Origin: Paenibacillus faecis
GTDB lineage: Bacteria; Bacillota; Bacilli; Paenibacillales; Paenibacillaceae
Length of the DNA: 64,000 nt
Reading direction: 5' to 3'
Assembly (NCBI RefSeq): GCF_008084145.1
Contig: NZ_VSDO01000003.1
Location: 744,001-808,000, forward strand
Both the position numbers and the translations under genes were made by a program. This document shows, in pieces, positions 8,731 through 17,929 of the stretch. The notes below the pieces were generated by a model. The model worked only from the letters and a program-made list of their open reading frames with translations. It had not been told where the DNA came from and did no database searches. The number at the start of each line of letters is the position of its first letter. The stretch's first letter is position 1.

Positions 8731-9624
8731 ATGGAATTGCGCCAACTTATTACGTTCCGTACGGTTGCGTCAACTTTAAATTTCAGTCGGGCTGCGGAAG
8801 CGTTGAATTACGTTCCCTCCAACGTCACGATGCAAATCAAAGCGTTGGAGGATGAGCTTGGCGTTCGCCTCTTTGACCGCTTGGGGAAGCAGCTTGTTCT
8901 CACCCATGCGGGCAAGCGCTTTTTAACTCAGATCCAAAGTGTTCTGGATAAATTGGACGAAGCTCGCAGCGTCGTTCACGACAATGAAGTGCTGAACGGC
9001 ACCCTAACGATCAGTGCTAACGAGGTGATTTGCGCCTATCGGCTTCCGGCTGTCTTTCAACGATTTCGTGCGCAGCATCCGGGCGTTCGTTTGATCTTCC
9101 GCTCCGTTCCCAATCAGGAACTCAAGCAGGCACTCTTTGAGGGAACGGCCGATATCGTCTTTATGCTGGACGAGCCCGTTCGCTCGAACGGACTTGCCGT
9201 GGAGCCTCTACTGGAAGAGACTTTCCGCCTTTTCGCCGCTCCAGACCACCCGCTCGCTAAACGAACGGTGCTGCAGCTGGATGATTTTCACGGAGAAGTG
9301 TTCCTGACGAATGAAAAGGGCTGCCCCTATCGAACCATGTTTGACCGGTCATTTGAGAAAGAAGGCATGGATAGTATTACGTATTTAGAGTTTCAAAGTG
9401 CGGAAGCCATTAAACAATGCGCCATTTCGGGAATCGGCATTGCCTTTCTTCCCGAAATCGTAGTGGAAGCCGAAGTTGAACGGGGCGAACTTGTTGCTCT
9501 TCCCTGGCAAATTCCAGACCTTCACGTGTATACACAAATGTCATGGCACAAAGACAAGTGGCTTTCACCCATCATGTTGTCTTTTATAGAAGCGGCAAGG
9601 GGGGTTCTCCTGCTGGGGATTTGA
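8731..9624 (+). CDS. LysR-family transcriptional regulator
   Basis: The protein has 297 residues: an N-terminal helix-turn-helix (MELRQLITFRTVASTLNFSR start, typical of the family) and a substrate-binding-like C-terminal effector domain. A ribosome binding site (AAAGGGGAAT) precedes the ATG. The 148-base gap to the divergent hydrolase gene is the probable operator region. The effector is unknown. Confidence 0.9.
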   Translation: MELRQLITFRTVASTLNFSRAAEALNYVPSNVTMQIKALEDELGVRLFDRLGKQLVLTHAGKRFLTQIQSVLDKLDEARSVVHDNEVLNGTLTISANEVICAYRLPAVFQRFRAQHPGVRLIFRSVPNQELKQALFEGTADIVFMLDEPVRSNGLAVEPLLEETFRLFAAPDHPLAKRTVLQLDDFHGEVFLTNEKGCPYRTMFDRSFEKEGMDSITYLEFQSAEAIKQCAISGIGIAFLPEIVVEAEVERGELVALPWQIPDLHVYTQMSWHKDKWLSPIMLSFIEAARGVLLLGI

Positions 9625-10188
9625 GCTTTGAATCGTAACCATTAGGGAACAAGAGGAGAAATTCAATATAAATAAAAAGCTAGTAGTTATAACCCCGTCT
9701 TGGATGTAACGGGGCTGAACGACACTTATTTGGAATAGAGCTTCTAACCAAGCTGGGAACGCGGCCAAGATTGGCCGGCTCGAATCCCAAGCCCGTAAGG
9801 ATTGATGGCTCAAGATTTCGTACTTGTGATGGAAATGCCTATCTTGCGTTCCGCGATGGAACTAGGGAAAGGGGTACCCTTCCAGTCGCAGCACTATCAT
9901 CTTAAGTGCACAACACATCTGCATTAGGCGTTGAATTGGCAGCAAGTAAATAGTGACCTGTAGGAATCTCAAACATAACAGGTTATGTAAAATATTCCTT
10001 TAGAGAAATTTACATATTATGTATTTTGTAGCATTATGCCTATAAGAAATATTTTCCATTTGCATCAAAATTATCGGGATGTGATTAGCCTTTTCTTAAG
10101 GTGTCTATTGAAGCTGGCCAGCCTTCAATCCACATATACTCCTATGAATATTACATCGGACAAAAATATATTTTAGAGGGAGAATATC
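9625..10188. other. 564-base intergenic stretch with possible mobile-element debris
   Basis: No intact gene was found. A weak hairpin with CCCCGT/ACGGGG arms lies near 9692-9713. Around 9735-9805 one plus frame reads NQAGNAAKIGRLESQARKD before a stop, which looks protein-like and could be the tail of a lost gene, but there is no start. The last 200 bases are AT-rich and probably hold the promoter of the gene at 10189. Confidence 0.35.
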
Positions 10189-11091
10189 ATGAAAAAAATC
10201 TTATCTTTAATATTAACTTGTTCGTTCTTCGTATATTCTGGATTAAATGTTTCTTACGCATCTTCTGAAAGTAATGCAGTCGATACAAAGCAGTCGTATG
10301 ATCAGCAAATGGTTAAGCTAGAAAACTCCATTAAAATTGAATCTAAGGTACCATTACAGAAGATCACTATTGATCCTAATAATAGTAAAGAAGTGGAAAT
10401 GACTATTAATAATTATAAGTTGTTACCAAAGACTGCTAATGATATTCGTGAATATTCTGAAAAAGTTCAAAATGGTGACATTACCTCGTATGGAATTAGT
10501 CTATATCTACCAGCAGGGAGTCAAGGGAATTTGTCAACTAACTCCACTACTAGAACTTACGTAGGCTACAATCATAAAACATATTATGAAGATATAGTAG
10601 TATACAATAGTATAAGCCCAGAAACAGAGATCAATAAAACAAAAAAAGAAAAATGGGCCGATTATGCAAAAAAAACTATTAGCGCGACAGTTAAATACTA
10701 TATTGATAAAACACTAGATTCTGTTACTTTAGGTAATTGGAGTATGGCAAAAATTTTTTTAGAGGGTATCCCCTCTCAAGTTAGTGGACAAACGGAAATT
10801 ACACATACGGCCAAATTCATCCAAAGTGTAGCTAAAAAAAATACCTATATAGTTTTGGATGGACAATATTATTTTGGATACGCCAGTGAGAGCGGCTCTT
10901 ATTACTGGCAGAATTTCCGCAACATTCCGGGATACGGTATGATATTTGATGAAAGCACCCCTGTGGTATCAAAAAAGTTGCCAAATTATGATAAGGGTGA
11001 CGAAAAGGCATATTTTAATTATGTTAATGGGGGGCTTACTGAACGTTTTAGCAATTACTCGTATGGAGGTGTAATATTCAACGCGATTTAG
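10189..11091 (+). CDS. Secreted protein of unknown function
   Basis: The protein has 300 residues with a clear signal peptide (MKKILSLILT start, hydrophobic core, cleavage near SYASSES), then a hydrophilic, Tyr/Asn/Lys-rich mature part with no lipobox or cell-wall anchor. GAGGGAG lies 6 bases before the ATG. Codon use is much more AT-rich than in the core genes to the right. The next gene starts 2 bases after its stop, so the two form an operon. I do not recognise the family; the mature region has the look of a small secreted effector or toxin-like protein, but nothing proves it. Confidence 0.75.
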   Translation: MKKILSLILTCSFFVYSGLNVSYASSESNAVDTKQSYDQQMVKLENSIKIESKVPLQKITIDPNNSKEVEMTINNYKLLPKTANDIREYSEKVQNGDITSYGISLYLPAGSQGNLSTNSTTRTYVGYNHKTYYEDIVVYNSISPETEINKTKKEKWADYAKKTISATVKYYIDKTLDSVTLGNWSMAKIFLEGIPSQVSGQTEITHTAKFIQSVAKKNTYIVLDGQYYFGYASESGSYYWQNFRNIPGYGMIFDESTPVVSKKLPNYDKGDEKAYFNYVNGGLTERFSNYSYGGVIFNAI

Positions 11092-11092
11092 T

Positions 11093-11587
11093 ATGAAAAG
11101 GAAAATATTACTGCTAAGTGTCCTCGTTTGTGTATTGCTGTTGATTTATGTTCTATATAGCGGGTATATGTATACAAATAGTTACTACAAGCATGAACAT
11201 ATTAAGGGAGTAGTTGTAGGACTTTCTGATAACAAACCCGGTATAGGGTCAACCCTTCAACAAATTAGAAGCATTGATGAACAAGAAATTGCTGAAGTGG
11301 TAGGGCTCTTAAAAGACAGGACAGTCATTAAATTATTTCCTGACATAGGGCCTGTAAGAGGGCATTCGAGTCAATATTTTGATTTACGAATTGAGCTTAT
11401 TTCAGATACTAATTTAACCTTAGAGTATAGGGTCTCCTCAACCGGGCATGTTGAAGTTAAAAAAGGGGTTGATAACAACCCCTCAAATACTTTGATTTTC
11501 GGTGGCAGCAGTAAGGAATGGTTTAATGAAATAAACGCTTTGTTTGAGGAAAAAAAACAAAATCCTCTATGGTCTAAACAGGAGTAA
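11093..11587 (+). CDS. Membrane-anchored protein of unknown function
   Basis: The protein has 164 residues with one N-terminal membrane segment (residues about 5-27) and an extracellular remainder. Its start codon is 2 bases after the previous stop and has no ribosome binding site of its own nearby (a GGAGGTG lies more than 20 bases upstream), so translation probably depends on the preceding gene. The stop codon lies inside a terminator stem. Family not recognised. Pairing with a secreted protein would fit a partner, immunity or localisation role, which is speculation. Confidence 0.7.
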   Translation: MKRKILLLSVLVCVLLLIYVLYSGYMYTNSYYKHEHIKGVVVGLSDNKPGIGSTLQQIRSIDEQEIAEVVGLLKDRTVIKLFPDIGPVRGHSSQYFDLRIELISDTNLTLEYRVSSTGHVEVKKGVDNNPSNTLIFGGSSKEWFNEINALFEEKKQNPLWSKQE

Positions 11588-11618
11588 CCGGTTATTCACC
11601 GTTTTACTCCTGTTTCTT
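11576..11618 (+). terminator. Rho-independent terminator overlapping the stop codon
   Basis: A perfect 12-base-pair stem (11576-11587 with 11604-11615) is followed by a T-rich tail. The left arm contains the last codons and stop of the gene ending at 11587. Confidence 0.85.
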
Positions 11619-11734
11619 TCAGCGCGCCCGGTAAGGGCGTACAGAATCATTAATAAAGAAATATCAGTGACTGGGGACAGAAAGATCAATCGAATTGAAT
11701 TTAGCTCCCGCTATCGCTGTGAAATAAGCGAGAA

Positions 11735-12436
11735 TCAAGCAGCAGGCGATCTCATTTTTTGCAGGTTATCGCGATGAAATCCCTTCACAATCAACCAGAC
11801 TGCCAAGGTCATCTCATAAACGCCTACAGGCAGTGCGACCAGTCCTTTTACTGCCGAGTAAGGTCCAATAATTCCGAACATTTGCAATAAACCAGCCACA
11901 AAAACCATAACCGCTGTAAGCATTCCGAAAATCGCTATCGGTTTAGGCACATAGCCTGTTCGATAGAGCAAATAACTATATATACTTGTATTGATGCCTA
12001 ACATGAGATTGGGACCCAACATAGCCGTCCAGCGATAAATATCCTGCAGCAATAACCCTATAGGCTCAAGATTGGCTGCATTTGCTAAGCTGGCCGTACT
12101 ATAATACGTACTAAGCCGTAACAAGCCTAATATACTTAGGATTCCGATTGCAATAAATACAGCCTCCATAAACCGAAAACATAAATATCCCAATGCAAGG
12201 GGTTCATTCCAGAGCCGAACGTAAGGAAATAGCATGATTGAAGTACCAACAGCCGTAACCACAAGCAGGAGATCATTCAATACACCGATTAAGACCTTCG
12301 TTTCCGACCCATTTGCCACGGCCATCTGCCATTGCTCCGACAAGACAGGCCCGTACAAAACCACCGCTATGATTGACGACAATGCAGCTATGATATAAAA
12401 AATCCCCAGTATTCTGGCATTCCTTTTGTCTCGCAT
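11735..12436 (-). CDS. DUF4386-type integral membrane protein
   Basis: The protein has 233 residues with about six hydrophobic segments, starting MRDKRNARILGIFYIIAAL. The pattern and length match the DUF4386 family of membrane proteins of unknown function. AGGAGG lies 4 bases before the ATG. It is divergent from an AraC regulator with a C-terminal ligand domain. Such pairs often respond to a small amphipathic compound, but no substrate is evident. Confidence 0.75.
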   Translation of the reverse strand: MRDKRNARILGIFYIIAALSSIIAVVLYGPVLSEQWQMAVANGSETKVLIGVLNDLLLVVTAVGTSIMLFPYVRLWNEPLALGYLCFRFMEAVFIAIGILSILGLLRLSTYYSTASLANAANLEPIGLLLQDIYRWTAMLGPNLMLGINTSIYSYLLYRTGYVPKPIAIFGMLTAVMVFVAGLLQMFGIIGPYSAVKGLVALPVGVYEMTLAVWLIVKGFHRDNLQKMRSPAA

Positions 12437-12525
12437 TTTTCCTCCTGAGAAATCATTTTTTGCTGATGCTCGTATGGTATACTTGGTACAAAACAGCCTG
12501 CAAACACTTGATAGAAGGAGTTATT

Positions 12526-13395
12526 ATGAACCATAACGAAGTCATCGAACGTGCTTTGATCCATATCGAGGACCATTTACAACATTCCTTAACCGTGGAA
12601 TCCGTAGCCAATGCCTTCAACATGTCTAAATATTATTTTCATCGGCTGTTCTCTGCTATGATGGGCTGTACGTTAAGTCAATACATCCTATCCAGAAGAT
12701 TGAATGCATCCTTAACCTTGATTCTTGATAAAAACAATTCTCTGACCGACATTGCCTATCGGCTTAACTTCGGTACGCAAGCCTCTTTCACTCGCGCTTT
12801 CAAACGACAATACGGTACAGCCCCAAGTTCTGTAAAAGCAGGAATCACAACGATCTCTCCAATCCCCATACCTACAGTAGTGAATAGACCCATTAAAAAC
12901 ATTAACGGCGATATCGTCGCGGATTTCACCTTGACTGAATTCGAGAAGACCCGAATCAGCGGAATCGCTTTTGAAGTCGATCTAGCCAATGATGATTATA
13001 AGAAGAAGATTCGCGCACATTCAGAAATGCTGCTAAGTCAAATTGATGAAACCATAAATGGTCCCTGCTACGTCATTTATTCAAACTGTCAACCTGATTC
13101 AACCCGGTTTAAGGTTCTATTCGGGATCCCGAGCAGTATTGAAATCGATGAGCCTTATTATTTTACGGTCGATGTGCCGCAAATTTTTTGTGCAAGGTTC
13201 AACTATTGTGGTGATCTACTTGACATTGGGGATGTACTGAAAAGTGACTATGCTCGTTTTTTAAAGATCTCCAGGCAGGAAACGGCAGAAACCGATATTG
13301 AACTCATTCAAGTTTTTGAGGACGTCCACAATTCTGATTCGGCCTATCATATATATGCACCTATCAAAAAACTCCCTGCTGACTCTCATCTTTAG
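12526..13395 (+). CDS. AraC-family regulator with GyrI-like effector-binding domain
   Basis: The frame opens at 12460, but GAAGGAG 5 bases before the ATG at 12526 fixes the start, giving 289 residues. The AraC DNA-binding domain is N-terminal (residues 1-105, with FNMSKYYFHRLFSAMMG and the second helix-turn-helix FGTQASFTRAFKRQYG). The C-terminal half fits the GyrI-like effector-binding fold of the Rob/BmrR type. It is divergent from the DUF4386 membrane protein gene and probably regulates it. Confidence 0.85.
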   Translation: MNHNEVIERALIHIEDHLQHSLTVESVANAFNMSKYYFHRLFSAMMGCTLSQYILSRRLNASLTLILDKNNSLTDIAYRLNFGTQASFTRAFKRQYGTAPSSVKAGITTISPIPIPTVVNRPIKNINGDIVADFTLTEFEKTRISGIAFEVDLANDDYKKKIRAHSEMLLSQIDETINGPCYVIYSNCQPDSTRFKVLFGIPSSIEIDEPYYFTVDVPQIFCARFNYCGDLLDIGDVLKSDYARFLKISRQETAETDIELIQVFEDVHNSDSAYHIYAPIKKLPADSHL

Positions 13396-13665
13396 TGCCC
13401 TGGCTCTAATATCATCTTCTCTACTCCTTTCTTTTCTTGCAAATAAGATAACATGCCGGGTTTTCGATCTACTTTCCACATCTTGCTGTAATTTAGGGAC
13501 GAAAAAATGCACCTCTCTCGAGATGCATAATCTAACTGTTCAACGTTCCATGATCAAAGCCACCCTGCGCCTGCTGAAAAGTCGGATCATTAGAGCCAGT
13601 GCCTTGAGTCCATTTGGTTAATTACGATACGTATTCTTCCATATAAGTAATTAGAGGTGAGCTGC

Positions 13666-14520
13666 TTGAAAACAAATCGTTTCTCATCCGCATTGGGTGA
13701 GTTCATAAAATCGCGCAGAGAACGCTTGCAGCCTTCAGAGGCAGGGATCCAGCCGCTGCCCGGACGAAGACGCACTCCGGGACTTCGAAGAGAAGAAGTC
13801 TCTTACCTTGCCAATATAAGCGTGACTTACTATGCCTGGCTGGAGCAAGGCAAGGAGGTGAATCCTTCGCCGGAAGTGCTGCTAAGTATCAGCAAAGCGC
13901 TTCAGCTTGACGAAGACGAGCAGAAGCATCTATTCGATCTGGCCAATGTAGATGTGGCGAGCGTCGTCACAGCGCCAAATAACGGTGGGCCGGATGCGGG
14001 AGTTCTGCAGAAAATCGTAGATCAACTTTATTATCCTTCATTTATCACGGACGAAGGTACGGATGTTATCGCCTGGAATCGAGCGGCAGAACTGATCGTA
14101 GCCGATTTCGGCAGTCTGCCGGACAACGAACGGAATATGATGGACATTATGTTTTTAAAGCCGGATTACCGCAACAGACTGGTGAACTGGGAAGCCGCTG
14201 CCCGTTACTCTGTAGCCGTTATGCGGGCAGGCTTCGATCTTTACAAGAACAACCCGTTATATATGGAACGGTTTGAACGCTTGACGCGGGAAAGCGTGGA
14301 GTTCGTACATTTCTGGGAGTTATATGAAATCAAACAAAAACGCGTAGCGACCGCCTTATTCCGCGTTCCTGACGCACAGGAGATGGAGTTCGAGCTCCAT
14401 TCCGCGGCTGTAATCGATAATGACCCGGGAATGCACTGGTGTTTCTTTGTTCCGGTGCCCGGTTCAGGTACGGAGGAGAGATTATTACGTTTACTTGAGC
14501 AGGACAGGCAGCTCCCGTAG
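13666..14520 (+). CDS. XRE-family regulator with MmyB-like ligand-binding domain
   Basis: I choose TTG at 13666 as start, since AGAGGTGA lies 5 bases before it; a GTG at 13657 is inside that site. The 284-residue product has an N-terminal Cro/C1 helix-turn-helix containing GRRRTPGLRREEVSYLANIS and YYAWLEQGKE, which is diagnostic for the MmyB group. A PAS-like domain follows. It lies about 100 bases before the SDR gene at 14617 on the same strand, its likely target. In this group, SDR or monooxygenase genes are common neighbours. Confidence 0.85.
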   Translation: MKTNRFSSALGEFIKSRRERLQPSEAGIQPLPGRRRTPGLRREEVSYLANISVTYYAWLEQGKEVNPSPEVLLSISKALQLDEDEQKHLFDLANVDVASVVTAPNNGGPDAGVLQKIVDQLYYPSFITDEGTDVIAWNRAAELIVADFGSLPDNERNMMDIMFLKPDYRNRLVNWEAAARYSVAVMRAGFDLYKNNPLYMERFERLTRESVEFVHFWELYEIKQKRVATALFRVPDAQEMEFELHSAAVIDNDPGMHWCFFVPVPGSGTEERLLRLLEQDRQLP

Positions 14521-14616
14521 ACTGTTACTCCCGTTAATAGTATAGATGTGCTGTGGCTAGCTCCTTCCAGTTGCTTGTATGATTCAGTGGATGACAACGA
14601 ATGGAGGGTGTTTAGC

Positions 14617-15489
14617 ATGCAAACTTGGTTCATTACAGGAGCGTCAGGAGGCTTGGCTTCACGTATAACTCGCCGGTTGCTGGTTAGAGGGGACCGTGTA
14701 GCCGCAACGGTACGCAAGCCGGGGGTGCTGGATGATCTGCAGGCACAGTATGGCTCCCAGCTATGGCTGGCTAATTTAGATCTCACAAACCCTCAGCAAA
14801 TTGCTGAAGTCGTGGAACGGGCATTTTCAGAACTGGGCACGATCGATGTGTTTGTCAATAATGCAGCCTATGGCTTGTATGGCGCAGTCGAAGAAGCAAG
14901 CGACAGACAAATTGAGCATCAGTTTATGACCAATGTGCTTGGCTCCCTGCGTGCAGCGCGTGCAGTCCTGCCCTTTTTCCGCAAGCAGGGCGGCGGTCAC
15001 ATGGTACAGATTTCAAGTATGGCGGGTCATTATTCTATTCCGGGCATGGGACTGTATTGCTCTTCGAAATGGGCGGTCGAAGGAGCCTTTGAAGCGCTAG
15101 CTAAGGAAGTGGCTCCGTTCAATATTAAGACCACTATGGTGGAGCCCGGCGGGATCCGAACGAACTTCCTTACAAGTAACGCCGTATTCGGCGAGCGGAT
15201 GGACGAATACCGGGATACGGAGGCGGGCCGATTCGTTAGCCTGATGAAGGGAGAACTGCCTCGTATAGATATGAGCATGTTCAATCAAATGGTTGTCGGC
15301 GATCCGGATAAAATGGCGCAGCAGATTATCCGTCGTGTCGACCAGGGAGAGGGTCCGATACGTATGGCGTTGGGCAGTGACGCCTATGAGCAAATCCGGG
15401 CAGCCCTGCTGGACAGACTGGGCGCTCTGGAAGCACAGAAAGAGCTGGCTTACTCCACTGATTCAGATGATGTGGTAAAACCATTTTAA
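14617..15489 (+). CDS. SDR-family NAD(P)-dependent oxidoreductase
   Basis: The start at 14617 has GGAGGG 7 bases upstream, giving 290 residues. The cofactor motif TGASGGLASRI is at residues about 7-17, NNAAYG follows at about 87-92, and the catalytic serine and YCSSK pair are at about 140 and 155. It is a classical SDR; the substrate is unknown. The upstream XRE/MmyB gene is probably its regulator. Confidence 0.85.
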   Translation: MQTWFITGASGGLASRITRRLLVRGDRVAATVRKPGVLDDLQAQYGSQLWLANLDLTNPQQIAEVVERAFSELGTIDVFVNNAAYGLYGAVEEASDRQIEHQFMTNVLGSLRAARAVLPFFRKQGGGHMVQISSMAGHYSIPGMGLYCSSKWAVEGAFEALAKEVAPFNIKTTMVEPGGIRTNFLTSNAVFGERMDEYRDTEAGRFVSLMKGELPRIDMSMFNQMVVGDPDKMAQQIIRRVDQGEGPIRMALGSDAYEQIRAALLDRLGALEAQKELAYSTDSDDVVKPF

Positions 15490-15593
15490 AGTATACCAAA
15501 GCATTCGACACCCACGGCAATTTTGATATGCTCCTCTGAAGTAGCGGGTTTATTTATTAATCCTGTCTACTTAAAGGGGAGCTTGTTTAGGGA

Positions 15594-15632
15594 TTTTCGT
15601 TATTTGTGATACGGTTCAGCTTAACGGGTCTA
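15594..15632. repeat. Copy 3 of the rlmH-end repeat (putative att site, diverged)
   Basis: The stretch resembles the last bases of rlmH: TGATACGGTTC is identical, and it is flanked on the left by ATTTTCG as at rlmH. It continues with AGCTTAACGGGTCTA, which is shared with copy 2 (one mismatch) but is absent at rlmH itself. Compared with the rlmH copy it has two bases missing and a few substitutions. This pattern fits the outer end of an integrated element. Confidence 0.6.
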
Positions 15633-15682
15633 CGGCGAATTTTAAAAGTACCCAATTAATTAAATGACCATTTAAGCAACTC

Positions 15683-15720
15683 AAAAACCGGGATTCGCCA
15701 AATAAGGCGTCCCGGTTTTT
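15683..15720. terminator. Bidirectional terminator
   Basis: A strong hairpin has AAAAACCGGGA/TCCCGGTTTTT arms plus an inner TCGCC/GGCG pairing. Both strands end in a run of five T. It lies after the hydrolase gene (minus strand, ending at 15782) and about 50 bases inside the putative att site. Confidence 0.85.
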
Positions 15721-15781
15721 GACGTTCTATGTTGGGTTAATCATCTCAGATAGCAGAGAATATCTTTCTCTCCCTGATCCA

Positions 15782-16735
15782 TTATTGAAATCCATCTTTC
15801 AGCCAAGCGCTGGCTAATGCAGTCGCACCGCGGGCGGCCAACGTATCCGCCAAAGCATTCAACATGACGAAATCATGAATGATTCCTTGATAACGCACCG
15901 TTGTGACCTCCACACCAGCCTCCCGAAGCTTATTTCCATAGGCCTCGCCTTCATCTCGAAGAACGTCGGCTTCCGCCGTAATGATGAGAGCTGGAGGAAG
16001 ATCGCGAAGCTGGTCGATGGAAGCCCTCAGAGGAGAAGTATAGATTTCATTTAACTCTTCCGCTTTGTTGATGTACTGTTTCCAGAACCAAGCCATCCCG
16101 TCACGGCGAAGGAAGTATCCTTCGGCGAATTCATGATACGAGTCCGTATCCATTCCCCCATCCGTAACCGGATAGAACAGCAGCTGTCGTTTAATCGCAG
16201 GTCCCTTTCTTTCCTTAGCCATCAACGTGATTGCCGCAGTCATGTTGCCGCCAACGCTATCGCCACCGATGGAGATATGATCCGAATCCAGGCCATGAGC
16301 CTTGCCGGAGGAAGCGATCCATTGCAGCGTAGCATAGATCTCTTCAAGAGCTGTCGGGTATTTGACTTCAGGAGACAAGCTGTAATTAGGAAATACGATA
16401 GCGGATCCGCTTCTGACCGCTAGCTCACGAATCAACCGGTCGTGGGTATGGGCATTACCGAACACCCATCCTGCACCATGGATGTACAAAACCGTTTTAA
16501 GCAGTTGGCCAGCCGTGTTCTTCGGACGCAGGATCCGAACGGACACTTGACCGCTTGGTCCGCCTGGGATGCTGAGATCCTCAATGTCTACATCTTTTTT
16601 CTTGGTATCTCCCGATTGAACTTCGTCTACCGCAGCTCTCCCCTGCTCAGGTTCAAGATGGAATAAGTAGGGCGGATTCGCAGTAGCCTCAACAAATTGT
16701 TGTGCGGCGGACTCAAGAATAATCTTTTTGGTCAT
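15782..16735 (-). CDS. Alpha/beta hydrolase, hormone-sensitive-lipase (HSL) type esterase
   Basis: The start at 16735 (third ATG of the frame) is placed about 10 bases after GAGGAG, giving 317 residues. It has the HSL-family oxyanion motif as HGAG (in YIHGAGWVFGN), the nucleophile elbow GGDSVGG, a late Asp (ITAEADVLRDEG) and His (IHDFVML). Typical activity is hydrolysis of short-chain esters. It follows the peroxiredoxin gene by about 70 bases, and an OhrR-like box lies in that gap, so it may be part of a peroxide-inducible set. Confidence 0.85.
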   Translation of the reverse strand: MTKKIILESAAQQFVEATANPPYLFHLEPEQGRAAVDEVQSGDTKKKDVDIEDLSIPGGPSGQVSVRILRPKNTAGQLLKTVLYIHGAGWVFGNAHTHDRLIRELAVRSGSAIVFPNYSLSPEVKYPTALEEIYATLQWIASSGKAHGLDSDHISIGGDSVGGNMTAAITLMAKERKGPAIKRQLLFYPVTDGGMDTDSYHEFAEGYFLRRDGMAWFWKQYINKAEELNEIYTSPLRASIDQLRDLPPALIITAEADVLRDEGEAYGNKLREAGVEVTTVRYQGIIHDFVMLNALADTLAARGATALASAWLKDGFQ

Positions 16736-16766
16736 TTTCAACATTCTCCTCATATCATATTAGTTT

Positions 16767-16790
16767 TGTAAAATTTAATTTTGCACAATC
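16767..16790 (-). promoter_or_regulatory. OhrR-like operator before the esterase gene
   Basis: A near-palindromic AT-rich site shares AATTTAATTTTG and a following CAA with the site at 18109-18143 upstream of the ohrR operon. It resembles the AATTnAATT-type boxes bound by OhrR in Bacillus. It lies about 32 bases upstream of the esterase start. Confidence 0.5.
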
Positions 16791-16806
16791 ATTATGGGTA
16801 AAAAAA

Positions 16807-17445
16807 TTATAACTTTCGCAGCTCCCAGAGAATATCCTCCGGTTCCATTCTCCTGGTGAAGTCAGGATTCACGTATGCGGAACGGATAACGGAGTATTCG
16901 TCAATCATGAACGTTCCCGTCACCGGAAGCAGCCAATGATCTGTCCCATTGTACTCTTGAAGATCAATATTATGGCTTAAGTACATGCCCCTCAGATAGT
17001 CAGGCACTTCATACAACAGGTTATATTTGGCGGCAACGATTCCCTTAGGGTCGCTGAGAACCTTAAAGGACATTTCTGCCTTCTCTTGATCAGACAGTGT
17101 ATAATCCGGCAATTGTGGACTGACTGCGATAAGCTGCGCGCCTAGCGCCTGAATGTCGGGGAGAATCTCCTGGTATGCTCTTAACTGCCGATTGCAGTAA
17201 GGGCACCATCCTCCTCTGTAAAAGGTAAGGACAACAGGACCTTTTGCCAATTCGTCGGCTAAATTTACTTGGTTCCCTAGTGAATCTGACAGTACAAAGT
17301 CCTTGGCTTTCGTCCCGACTGGTAGCCCTGTGGCGTTGCCTCCCTCCTGAAGTTGCTGGATGAAACGTTGGTGTATCGCCTGCACTTCAAAAGGGCTTGC
17401 TGCCGTAATCTTCTCTAACGCTGAAGTTAGGGTTGTTGTTGACAT
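16807..17445 (-). CDS. Peroxiredoxin-like protein (AhpC/TSA family)
   Basis: I take ATG at 17445; the GTG two codons upstream overlaps the GAGGTG ribosome binding site. The 212-residue protein has the thioredoxin fold with peroxidatic motif YRGGWCPYC, so it carries a CxxC pair, near residue 80. An N-terminal helical extension of about 45 residues precedes the fold. It probably reduces organic peroxides. It is 18 bases downstream of the ohrR-like gene and should be controlled by it. Confidence 0.85.
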   Translation of the reverse strand: MSTTTLTSALEKITAASPFEVQAIHQRFIQQLQEGGNATGLPVGTKAKDFVLSDSLGNQVNLADELAKGPVVLTFYRGGWCPYCNRQLRAYQEILPDIQALGAQLIAVSPQLPDYTLSDQEKAEMSFKVLSDPKGIVAAKYNLLYEVPDYLRGMYLSHNIDLQEYNGTDHWLLPVTGTFMIDEYSVIRSAYVNPDFTRRMEPEDILWELRKL

Positions 17446-17463
17446 GGTCACACCTCGAATGGA

Positions 17464-17895
17464 TTATTTTCCGCTAGTCTGAATGACTTTCTCTGCTAAC
17501 TCTTTGATAGTTTTGTTTAATTCCGAGACATCTTCGGTTGACATTCCGCTGGCTGAGAGGAGTGCGGATGGAATACAATCGGATTCCCCCTTAAGGGCCA
17601 ACCCTTTCTCCGTGAGCAGGACCAAGATGACCCTCTCATCTTCCGTCGATCGTACTCTCCTAATCAGTTCGTTCGCCTCCATCCGTTTCAGCAGCGGCGT
17701 CAAGGTGCCTGAATCGAGGTCTAATTGTTCTCCCAGTTCTTTCACCGTCCGCCCGTCACTTTCCCAGAGGGATAGCAACACGAGATACTGAGGATAGGTA
17801 ATTCCCATCTCCTCTAATAGCGGTCGATACAACCGAGAAATAGCTCGGGAGCAAGCATATAAGGAAAAGCAAAGGTGTTCGTTAAGTTGCAGCAT
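17464..17895 (-). CDS. ohrR: OhrR-type MarR-family organic-peroxide repressor
   Basis: The protein has 143 residues with the MarR winged helix. The N-terminal LCFSLYACSRAISRLYRPLL segment and the LDLDSGTLTPLLKRME recognition helix are hallmarks of OhrR. The reactive cysteine would be at residue 9. OhrR represses its targets until that cysteine is oxidised by organic hydroperoxides. GAAGGGG lies 10 bases before the ATG. The neighbours are a peroxiredoxin downstream and a broken flavoprotein gene upstream; no ohrA is present, which is unusual for an ohrR locus. Confidence 0.85.
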   Translation of the reverse strand: MLQLNEHLCFSLYACSRAISRLYRPLLEEMGITYPQYLVLLSLWESDGRTVKELGEQLDLDSGTLTPLLKRMEANELIRRVRSTEDERVILVLLTEKGLALKGESDCIPSALLSASGMSTEDVSELNKTIKELAEKVIQTSGK

Positions 17896-17929
17896 GTGAG
17901 GTCAACCCCTTCTTCTGGTAGGTGATCGC

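Noticed and set aside
9735..9805. Transposase remnant in the 9.7 kb gap
   Set aside because: The protein-like stretch is under 25 residues, with no inverted repeats or target duplication.
12460..12483. TTGCTG/TATACT promoter for the AraC gene
   Set aside because: The spacer would be only 12 bases, too short for a sigma-A promoter.
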